This document shows, one piece after another, positions 35,894-42,562 of a stretch of DNA of 64,000 nucleotides. The first letter of the stretch is position 1. The number at the start of each line of letters is the position of its first letter. A program made the position numbers and the translations under genes. The DNA comes from Clostridia bacterium (GTDB taxonomy: Bacteria; Bacillota; Clostridia; TANB77; CAG-508): positions 209,232 to 273,231 of the forward strand of contig CAAEUE010000015.1 in the NCBI GenBank assembly GCA_900759015.1, in the 5' to 3' direction. The notes below the pieces were generated by a model, which saw only the letters and a program-made list of their open reading frames with translations, had not been told where the DNA came from and ran no database searches.

Positions 35894-36781
35894 TTATTTA
35901 GACAATTTCTTTTTTAATTTTATTTGTCTTTTTATTAATAAAATTGAAAAGATTACCACAAGTAAAATCGTTGTTACAATAATCCCTAATGATATTATAT
36001 TATTTGTTGAACTTTCTGTTGTTCCTGTAGCTTGAGCTGTAATTTCTATAGTGTCATTGTTTCCTGTATAACTGTCTGTCCTGTTATTTTCTCCTTGTAA
36101 TTCTGTACTTTGTTTTATACTATAACTTTCATCTATACTCTTCCCTTCATCTATTGCAATCTCATCATTTTGCTTAACAGAATCATTTTCTTCTGGTTCA
36201 GGTTCATTTCTCTCATTTAAACCTTTTGTTTTAATATATAGAAATGCTCCTACAAAAATAGTTATTACATTACCTAATAATAGTTTTATATTATTTAATG
36301 ATTTATAATAGTGCCATTGAACTGCTGGAATTTTCATATTCAATATATTTGCTATTTCTTTAAAAGATAAGTTACTAACTATTTTTAAAGATAATATTTC
36401 CTGCTGTTTTTGCGGTAAATTCTTTATTAAATTATTAAAATATTCTTTATCTAAAACTTTTTCTATTTCTGTATCATTATCTGATATCTCATATAAATTC
36501 TCAAAATTCTTCTCTTTTGAATGTTTCTTTATGTAATTAATAGTTTCATTTTTTGCAACCGAATATAACCAACTTAAATGTGATTTAGTCGGTAATTTTT
36601 CGTTATCTAATTTAAATATCTTAATAAATACATTTTGTAGTACATCTTCTGTTTCATCTGTATTTTTTAATATACTATATATAACACCAAATACTAGTTT
36701 TGAATAATTTTTATATAATTCTTCTATTCCTAATTTTCTATTCGTTTTTAATAGTTCAAAAATTTCCTCTTCTTTTTTCAT
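35894..36781 (-). CDS. ECF-type sigma factor with two C-terminal membrane segments
   Basis: 295 aa. Sigma region 2 (IEELYKNYSKLVFGVIYSIL, DVLQNVFIKIF, WLYSVAKNETINYI) and region 4 with a helix-turn-helix (LPQKQQEILSLKIVSNLSFK, IPAVQWHYYKSLNNIK), about 165 residues as usual for ECF sigmas. Then a membrane segment (NVITIFVGAFLYI), an acidic, Ser/Thr-rich linker of about 70 residues, a second membrane segment (about 262-285) and a basic tail. The sigma part would be cytoplasmic and the linker outside. Release by proteolysis is plausible. AGGAGGAATT precedes ATG. The gene that follows encodes a membrane-anchored extracellular protein. Confidence 0.85.
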   Translation of the reverse strand: MKKEEEIFELLKTNRKLGIEELYKNYSKLVFGVIYSILKNTDETEDVLQNVFIKIFKLDNEKLPTKSHLSWLYSVAKNETINYIKKHSKEKNFENLYEISDNDTEIEKVLDKEYFNNLIKNLPQKQQEILSLKIVSNLSFKEIANILNMKIPAVQWHYYKSLNNIKLLLGNVITIFVGAFLYIKTKGLNERNEPEPEENDSVKQNDEIAIDEGKSIDESYSIKQSTELQGENNRTDSYTGNNDTIEITAQATGTTESSTNNIISLGIIVTTILLVVIFSILLIKRQIKLKKKLSK

Positions 36782-36831
36782 AATTCCTCCTGTCTTTTAG
36801 ACAGTTAATACTAATAATTTTGTTAGTATTT

Positions 36832-37362
36832 TTATAAATTTTCTATCATTTTTTTAATTTGTGTATCATCTTTTGCTGGAACATTATTTGTATTTAATGA
36901 ATATATATAATCTTTTTTCCTATCAAAGTCTGCATTTAAAAATTTGAATATTAAGTTTACAGTATCTAATGCATGTTTAGGTTCTCCACTACCTCCACCT
37001 GTTAATACCAAAATTCCTCTTTTTTTCTTAAATATATGTGTTATATCTAAAAAGTATTTATTACTCCAAATATAATTTAGTCTTGTAAGCAAAGAAAACA
37101 TTGGAGGAGTTACATTATACATATATACAGGTGATGCTACTATTAATGTATCATAGTCATCTTTATATATTTTTTCCATATCATCTTTAATAGCACACCC
37201 ATTGTTTTTCCAACAATATCTGCAGTCTACACATGGACTAATTTTAGCATTATATAAAAATATCTCTTCTATTTCTCCATCTAGTTTTTTCTTTAATTCA
37301 TTTACTATATATGATGTATCACCATTTTTATGTGGTGACCCATTTAAAATTAATGTTTTCAT
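36832..37362 (-). CDS. NAD(P)H-dependent FMN reductase-like flavoprotein
   Basis: 176 aa. Flavodoxin-like fold: LNGSPHKNGDTSYIV (phosphate-binding loop for FMN), a Cys-rich stretch CVDCRYCWKNNGCAIKD, and VASPVYMYNVTPPM. This is the NADPH-dependent FMN reductase/iron-sulfur flavoprotein group; the four Cys may bind a cluster as in Isf proteins. Role: electron transfer or reduction of quinones or nitro compounds. It overlaps the upstream HAD gene by four bases (ATGA), so the two are coupled. Confidence 0.85.
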   Translation of the reverse strand: MKTLILNGSPHKNGDTSYIVNELKKKLDGEIEEIFLYNAKISPCVDCRYCWKNNGCAIKDDMEKIYKDDYDTLIVASPVYMYNVTPPMFSLLTRLNYIWSNKYFLDITHIFKKKRGILVLTGGGSGEPKHALDTVNLIFKFLNADFDRKKDYIYSLNTNNVPAKDDTQIKKMIENL

Positions 37363-38036
37363 ACTATAACCTCATTTAACTTTGTTATTCTTCTATATTT
37401 ATTAAATTGCCTATAATTATTAGCCCTGTCCATTAAAATCGGGCATAATTTCTTTTTAACTGCAACATCTAACAAATCAGGATTATCATCAACAAATATA
37501 GCTTCATTTTCTTTTATACCAAATTCATTTATTGGTCTATCAAAAAATTTCCCGTCTTTTTTTAATTCACAATATTCAGAAGAAATATATAGCTTAGTAA
37601 AGAAATCATATATATTCCATCTTTTTAAAATATTATAAACACATGGCCAATTGTCTGATAATAATATTAATTTATTTTCTTTACTTGCTTCACTTAAAAA
37701 ATCATATACATCATCATACATAACATATTTATCTTCGTTATATACAAAATCTTGTGCCAATTTTTCAGCTTGATCTTTGGGATTTCCAACTATATTTTGC
37801 TCATTTATTACATTATAATAAAATTCTTTAAATGATTCATATTCTTCTTCTCTAGTTGTCATTTTTACAGATATAAGCGCATTAAATTTATTAAATAAAA
37901 ATTTTAATTTTTTTAAATCTATTTTTTCTGTCCCTAGTATTCTAAAAAAATTTGGTGTTATAAACCATTCTCCTGTTTTTGGTTTTCCTAATACCAATCC
38001 AAAGTCCAAAATTATATACTCTTGTTGCTTAATCAT
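37359..38036 (-). CDS. HAD-superfamily hydrolase
   Basis: 225 aa. Motif 1 is IILDFGLVLGKP, a DxG-type variant (like DLGGVL) with one Asp followed by Gly, then LLSDNWPC (motif 2) and EAIFVDDNPDLLDVAVKK (motif 4). It would be a phosphatase or dehalogenase-type hydrolase of unknown substrate. The first Asp is present, but the usual second catalytic Asp two residues later is Gly, so catalysis may be altered. Start ATG 38036 with ATGGAGGAATA before it. Overlaps the flavoprotein gene by four bases. Confidence 0.85.
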   Translation of the reverse strand: MIKQQEYIILDFGLVLGKPKTGEWFITPNFFRILGTEKIDLKKLKFLFNKFNALISVKMTTREEEYESFKEFYYNVINEQNIVGNPKDQAEKLAQDFVYNEDKYVMYDDVYDFLSEASKENKLILLSDNWPCVYNILKRWNIYDFFTKLYISSEYCELKKDGKFFDRPINEFGIKENEAIFVDDNPDLLDVAVKKKLCPILMDRANNYRQFNKYRRITKLNEVIV

Positions 38037-38050
38037 TATTCCTCCATAAT

Positions 38051-38839
38051 CTATTTATTCAATTTATCATACATCAAATATGAATAACCTTTTAAGTTTC
38101 TTCTTGTTATATCTAAGTTTAATTCTTTTACAAAATTTAATAATAATTGATTTGCCTCATTTATAGGAATATTTTTATCATATACTTCTATTTCTATAAA
38201 ATATCCTAAATCTTTAACATTATCTAATGATATCTCGAATAAGTTCTTATATATAAAACTATCTCTCTCTTTTATTAAATCACATACTTTATTTATGCGC
38301 ACACCTTTTAATATATTAATTGTAGCATCTAAATTAGATACTTCTGTCTCATATTCAACAATATGAATATCTTCTTCATCATTTCCCATATATATTTTTT
38401 TATAGCATAATATGTATTTATCTTTTTGTATTCTTATTCTAATACATTCGTCATCTATATCTCCACCAAAAAATGCTGGATTTTCTGGTGAGAAATATAT
38501 GTCATGTTGTTTTTTATTAGTATGTTTATTATTTTCTTTTTTAAAATAATCAAATAATTTTTTATATTGTTCTTCTTCAATTTCTAATTTTATTTCTATT
38601 TCTATACTTGAACTGTTTTTCTTTTTTATTAGCCTTTCGCCTTGTAAGAGTTCATTAATGGTAACACCTAATATTTGTGATATATCTGTAAACAATGATA
38701 AATCTGGCATATATTTTCCTGTTTCCCATCTAGATACAGTTTTACTTGTTACTCCTAATTTTTCTGCAAGTTCAGATTGTTTTAAATCTTTTTCTTTTCT
38801 TAATTCTCCTATAAATTTTCCTATTTTTGCTTGATCCAT
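38051..38839 (-). CDS. HTH (XRE) regulator fused to a CYTH domain
   Basis: 262 aa. Residues 1-65: XRE-type helix-turn-helix (LKQSELAEKLGVTSKTVSRW). Residues 78-262: CYTH domain, with the opening IEIEIKLEI (ExExK), CIRIRIQ, ILCYKK, VEYETEV and FIEIEVYD. Those residues line the tunnel that binds triphosphate in class IV adenylyl cyclase and thiamine triphosphatase. The fusion suggests a regulator that binds or hydrolyses a triphosphate or polyphosphate ligand. AAGGAGTGAAAAT precedes ATG. Codon usage is like neighbours. I do not know of a described protein with this layout. Confidence 0.85.
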   Translation of the reverse strand: MDQAKIGKFIGELRKEKDLKQSELAEKLGVTSKTVSRWETGKYMPDLSLFTDISQILGVTINELLQGERLIKKKNSSSIEIEIKLEIEEEQYKKLFDYFKKENNKHTNKKQHDIYFSPENPAFFGGDIDDECIRIRIQKDKYILCYKKIYMGNDEEDIHIVEYETEVSNLDATINILKGVRINKVCDLIKERDSFIYKNLFEISLDNVKDLGYFIEIEVYDKNIPINEANQLLLNFVKELNLDITRRNLKGYSYLMYDKLNK

Positions 38840-38916
38840 ATTTTCACTCCTTTTGGGTTTATTTCATATATTGTATTATGTAACTTTAAGTATAGTAAAC
38901 CCCATAAATAGCGATT

Positions 38917-39486
38917 TTATCTAATATCTTGTTCTAATTTTTTTAGTGCTATTTTTCTGCTACTAATGTTATTCTTTTCTTCTGTTTCTAATTCTGCTAA
39001 TGTTCTACCGTCTTCTAATTCAAATATTTCGTCAAACCCAAATCCATTTTTACCTCTTGGAGCTTCCGATATGTATCCATTTAGTGTTCCTTTATATATT
39101 TTTTCTTTTCCTTGTGAATCTACATAAGCTATACATGTTATGAATTCAACTTTTCGTTTAGCTTTTGGAATGCCTTCTAATCTTTTTATCAAATAATTAT
39201 TTCTTTCTTCTTGTGTTGCATTTTCTCCTAAAAATCTTGCAGTTTTTACACCTGGAAATCCATCTAATGCTTCAATACAAATTCCACTATCATCTGCAAT
39301 ACATGCTGTATTAGTTAACTTATAAATTTCTCTTGCTTTTATTAAGGCATTAGATTCAAATGTTTCCCCATTTTCTTCTATTTCTATATTTATATTCATT
39401 TCTTTTAGTGTTTTTATTTCTTCATTTTTAAGTATCTCTTTAATTTCTTTTACTTTTCCTTTGTTATTTGTCGCTAAAATAATCAT
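38917..39486 (-). CDS. rdgB: Non-canonical purine NTP pyrophosphatase (RdgB/HAM1)
   Basis: 189 aa. IILATNNKGKVKEIKEIL and ADDSGICIEALDGFPGVKTAR, NGFGFDEIF and the final ISSRKIALKKL are the family motifs. Removes dITP/ITP and XTP from the nucleotide pool. Length is near the usual 195. GGAGAAGTAAG precedes ATG. It follows a prolyl-tRNA-editing homologue upstream and precedes the HTH-CYTH gene. Confidence 0.92.
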   Translation of the reverse strand: MIILATNNKGKVKEIKEILKNEEIKTLKEMNINIEIEENGETFESNALIKAREIYKLTNTACIADDSGICIEALDGFPGVKTARFLGENATQEERNNYLIKRLEGIPKAKRKVEFITCIAYVDSQGKEKIYKGTLNGYISEAPRGKNGFGFDEIFELEDGRTLAELETEEKNNISSRKIALKKLEQDIR

Positions 39487-39499
39487 CTTACTTCTCCTA

Positions 39500-39534
39500 T
39501 CGGGATTTTAGGAACGTCCCCAAATCCCTTCCCC
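39500..39534. repeat. Interspersed palindromic repeat, copy 12
   Basis: CGGGATTTTAGGAACGTCCCC...AAATCCCTT, between rdgB and the ProX-like gene, immediately after the stop at 39539. Confidence 0.78.
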
Positions 39535-39538
39535 CTTG

Positions 39539-40003
39539 CTAAATTTCTATATACTCATTTCCACAATGGTTTATAAATTTTATTAGATCTTCATATTTTA
39601 TAGATACTGTTGCAGTGTTTCTATTTGGATGAATTAGTACTTTATTATTTTTTAATTCTTTATCTAGTACAACTGTTACTTTTTGTTCTTTATCGTTTAT
39701 TATTCCAAGTGGTGTTACTGAACCTGGAGTTAAGCCTAAATATTCTTGTAAATCGTTTTCATTTGCAAAAGATAATCTTTTACTATTAATTTTTTCTGGC
39801 AAAGTTTTTAAATCTGCTCTTTTATTATCTGGTAAAGTATATAAAAATAAATTTTTCTTTATATCTTTTAAAAATAAGTTTTTACAACCTATTCCATCTA
39901 AATTCAAAAAAATTTCTTGCACATCTTCTACTGTATATACTGCTCTATGTTCTTGCAACTCATATTCTATATTCATCTCTTTTAAAAGTTCCAAAATATC
40001 CAT
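39539..40003 (-). CDS. YbaK/ProX-type aminoacyl-tRNA deacylase
   Basis: 154 aa. The fold and sequence match the prolyl-tRNA editing family: EHRAVYTVEDVQ, IGCKNLFLKDIKKN, LPDNKRADLKTLPEK and GVTLGLPGSVTPLGIINDK-like segment (LTPGSVTPLGIIND). It would remove mischarged amino acids from tRNA-Pro or a related tRNA. Whether it is ProX or the Cys-tRNA branch is not certain. AAGGAGAAAGATTT precedes ATG. Confidence 0.87.
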   Translation of the reverse strand: MDILELLKEMNIEYELQEHRAVYTVEDVQEIFLNLDGIGCKNLFLKDIKKNLFLYTLPDNKRADLKTLPEKINSKRLSFANENDLQEYLGLTPGSVTPLGIINDKEQKVTVVLDKELKNNKVLIHPNRNTATVSIKYEDLIKFINHCGNEYIEI

Positions 40004-40045
40004 AAATCTTTCTCCTTTTGTTTAAGCTAAAATATCATAAAACGT

Positions 40046-40072
40046 AAAAAAAATCTAGTATAACTAGATTTC
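40046..40072 (-). terminator. Terminator overlapping the thioesterase stop codon
   Basis: AAATCTAGT / ACTAGATTT stem with a 3-base loop and TTTTTT; the TAG stop at 40064 lies inside. Confidence 0.75.
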
Positions 40073-40561
40073 TTTTACATTATCTTCAATTAAGTAACAC
40101 ATCTCCTCGTGTGCATCTATATTTTCATTAATTTTATTTGTGTCTAATTTTATATATTTTATAGTTCCATTTGCAAGTACATTTCCTTCTAAATCTAATA
40201 TTTTTGAATCTACTACAAAAAATTTACTATTCTCTTTTATAATCATACCTTTCCCTATTAATTCTGTATTATATGGTACTGGTTTTCTATATTTTGTATC
40301 TAATGACATTGTTACACCAAATTCTTCCTCATTACCTTCTTTATACGCCCATAATGCTCTTAATCCCATCTCATCAAGCATTGCAGTAATTAATCCACCA
40401 TGTACTCTCCCTGGATAACTTTGATGTTCCTCTCTATATTTAAATTTTGTCATTACACTTCCATCTTCCATATTATAAAATTGTGCATGTAACCCATATT
40501 TATTATCCATTCCACATATTGCACACATTTTACTATTTCTTTGTTTACTTACTACTTTCAT
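40064..40561 (-). CDS. Hotdog-fold thioesterase (PaaI-like)
   Basis: 165 aa. SYPGRVHGGLITAMLDEMG is the hotdog helix with the usual HGG and Asp/Glu; YRKPVPYNTELIGKGMI follows. PaaI-type acyl-CoA thioesterase. N-terminal CAICGMDNKYGLHAQFY carries a CxxC that may bind zinc, as in a few relatives. Substrate unknown. TAGGAGGTAGAAAA precedes ATG. Confidence 0.85.
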   Translation of the reverse strand: MKVVSKQRNSKMCAICGMDNKYGLHAQFYNMEDGSVMTKFKYREEHQSYPGRVHGGLITAMLDEMGLRALWAYKEGNEEEFGVTMSLDTKYRKPVPYNTELIGKGMIIKENSKFFVVDSKILDLEGNVLANGTIKYIKLDTNKINENIDAHEEMCYLIEDNVKEI

Positions 40562-40575
40562 TTTTCTACCTCCTA

Positions 40576-40650
40576 AAGTGGATTAAGGGACGTTCCTAAA
40601 ATCCCTCTTTATATAATTTAAATAAGTAAAAAAGGAACGTCCCTTAATCA
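40576..40650. repeat. Interspersed palindromic repeat, long inverted pair (copies 13-14)
   Basis: TGGATTAAGGGACGTTCCT and AGGAACGTCCCTTAATCA face each other across about 35 bases and would form a roughly 19-base-pair stem. It lies between the thioesterase and the NUDIX gene. Confidence 0.75.
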
Positions 40651-41085
40651 CTATCCATTATAAAATTTTTTACTTAAATATTTTTCTATTATTCTTCTAG
40701 TTGGTATACAAGTATTTTCTGGCATATCATTTACAGCAAACCAATCATATTTTACAATCTCATCTGTTTTTGGCAATTTTATAGTTCCACTATATTCTTC
40801 TGCAATTAAACCAAATGTTGCAAATTGTGCATATTTGTTTACATCATTTTGTACACAAATCACTTTTATTTTACTTACATCTAAATTGCATTCTTGTTTT
40901 GTCTTTCTAATTCCAGCCTCTTCTATTGTTTCTCCAAATTTTACTTTTCCACTTGGAAGTGTCCACGTGCCTTCTAATCGCATGTCCGAATCTGCTTTTT
41001 TTGCATCATCATTTCTAAGTAACATTAATATTTTATTTTCTTTATTTTTAATTATTATTCCTATTCCGATTCCTATTTTTTCCAT
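40651..41085 (-). CDS. NUDIX hydrolase with degenerate motif
   Basis: 144 aa. The core G-x5-E is present (GKVKFGETIEEA) but the following REUxEE reads RKTKQE, with Lys and Gln at two positions where catalytic Glu residues are usual. Surrounding fold (MLLRNDDAKK, TWTLPSG) is typical. It may act on a different substrate, be weakly active, or bind nucleotides only. AAGGAGAAAAG precedes ATG. Confidence 0.82.
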   Translation of the reverse strand: MEKIGIGIGIIIKNKENKILMLLRNDDAKKADSDMRLEGTWTLPSGKVKFGETIEEAGIRKTKQECNLDVSKIKVICVQNDVNKYAQFATFGLIAEEYSGTIKLPKTDEIVKYDWFAVNDMPENTCIPTRRIIEKYLSKKFYNG

Positions 41086-41177
41086 CTTTTCTCCTTTTGT
41101 TTATTTACTAGCTATATTTTAGCAAAGGCAACCCGAGATTTCAATGCTGCCTTCTTAATTATATTTATAAATTTTTG

Positions 41178-41216
41178 ATAAAAAAATGTTTTGGCGGCGT
41201 GAGCACACGCCACCAG
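41178..41216 (-). terminator. GC-rich terminator of the foreign-looking gene
   Basis: GGTGGCGTG / CACGCCGCC hairpin followed by AAAACATTTTTTT on the minus strand. Confidence 0.7.
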
Positions 41217-41219
41217 CTT

Positions 41220-41723
41220 TTAGATGTAATAAACCCGATCCACTCCCACTCTCAACAAATCTTTTTCATGCTGTTGATGTAGGTATGAATCTTTTTTCAG
41301 CCACTTCTTATTTACAAGAAGTATCGATTCGATGCTTCCAGACATTGAAGCTGCCTCCAAAAATCCTATTCTCGTTTCTAAGTTTCTAAAGTTTTTTTCG
41401 ACAACTGCAACTCCTTTTCCCAGAGCACTTTGTACTCTGCTATAAAAGAGATTGTTTGTCTCCTGTTGAAATGTTTGCCAGTCTTCGATTGCTTCATCTC
41501 CCTGCACCTCTACTGCGATATCAGAGTAATCAATCTTCCAAACATTCTTTTTCGCTACAAAGTTTCTTATTTTTTTACTGTCTTCCAATCCGATTAATAG
41601 AACCAACCGTTTTCTTTCAGACATTTTCTTGAAACTTGGTTTCCTTTTGTAGATTTTTCCTCTCTTGGCTGAGACAGGATACATCTCAAGCGTGCTCATT
41701 TGAGCCTCTAGTTGCTTTTCCAT
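41220..41723 (-). CDS. Hypothetical protein of foreign base composition
   Basis: 167 aa. No domain recognised; basic and helical, MEKQLEAQMSTLEMYPVSAK, KRLVLLIGLEDSKKIRNFV, and ending LRVGVDRVYYI. Its base composition is richer in GC than the surrounding genes. It carries two in-frame CGG codons (KR of ERKRL and DR of VDRVY), which are otherwise absent from the window's native genes. Start ATG 41723 with AGGAGG nine bases upstream; the longer frame begins with TTG inside that site. A GC-rich terminator follows. Probably acquired by transfer. Confidence 0.72.
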   Translation of the reverse strand: MEKQLEAQMSTLEMYPVSAKRGKIYKRKPSFKKMSERKRLVLLIGLEDSKKIRNFVAKKNVWKIDYSDIAVEVQGDEAIEDWQTFQQETNNLFYSRVQSALGKGVAVVEKNFRNLETRIGFLEAASMSGSIESILLVNKKWLKKDSYLHQQHEKDLLRVGVDRVYYI

Positions 41724-41782
41724 ATACTCCAACCTCCTTGAAATTTATTCACTTTTTATTATACCATTTTCTACAAGTTACC

Positions 41783-42469
41783 TCAACCATTTATAATATC
41801 TTTTATAACTTCACCAGCTATAATTAAACCTGCTACAGATGGTACAAAAGAAATACTTGCAGGAGTTTTATAGTCCCCATCATTTGGTTTTATTGGCTCT
41901 TCTTTTGAATATACTACTTTTAATTTTTCTATTCCCCTTGAGCGCAATTCTTTTCTCATTACTTTTGCAAGCGGACATACAGAAGTTTTATAAATATCTG
42001 TTACTTCAAATTTGGTTGGCTCTAATTTATTTCCTGTTCCCATTGCAGAAATTATAGGAATATTAAGTTCATTAGCTTTGCACACTAATTCTATTTTTCC
42101 AGTTACTGTATCTATTGCATCTACTATATAGTCTAAAGAATTATCTAACAGTTTGCTTCCTGGCATAAAGAACTCTGTAGATACATCTACTTCTACTTCT
42201 GGATTTATACTTAAAATTCTTTCTTTCATAACGTCTACTTTATTTTTTCCAACAGTATTTATATTTGCATGTATTTGTCTATTTATATTAGTAATATCTA
42301 CTGTATCATTGTCAACTAATAAAAATTTTCCTATACCTGCTCTTGCTAGTCCTTCTACTACAAAAGAGCCTACTCCTCCAATTCCAAATACTGAGACTTT
42401 TGATTTATTTAATTTTTCTACATTTTCTTTTCCTATTAATCTTTCTTCTCTACTAAACCCTTCGTACAT
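41783..42469 (-). CDS. tcdA: tRNA threonylcarbamoyladenosine dehydratase (TcdA/CsdL)
   Basis: 228 aa. ThiF/E1-like nucleotide-binding fold: VFGIGGVGSFVVEGLARAGI, LVDNDTVDITNINRQIHA, and a C-terminal part with VCPLAKVMRKELR. Converts t6A to its cyclic form in tRNAs, using ATP; the Cys near the C-terminus is usual. AGGAGGAAAA precedes ATG. It stands downstream of mutS, separated by a terminator. Confidence 0.9.
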   Translation of the reverse strand: MYEGFSREERLIGKENVEKLNKSKVSVFGIGGVGSFVVEGLARAGIGKFLLVDNDTVDITNINRQIHANINTVGKNKVDVMKERILSINPEVEVDVSTEFFMPGSKLLDNSLDYIVDAIDTVTGKIELVCKANELNIPIISAMGTGNKLEPTKFEVTDIYKTSVCPLAKVMRKELRSRGIEKLKVVYSKEEPIKPNDGDYKTPASISFVPSVAGLIIAGEVIKDIING

Positions 42470-42522
42470 TTTTCCTCCTAAATATATAAACTAGACTAAT
42501 TATACCTCTTATTACAAATTAT

Positions 42523-42556
42523 TAAAAGATGTACTAAACTTTCGTACATCTTTTAT
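42523..42556. terminator. Terminator between mutS and tcdA
   Basis: AAAAGATGTAC / GTACATCTTTT stem with a 9-base loop, flanked by A/T runs. Confidence 0.8.
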
Positions 42557-42562
42557 AATAAA

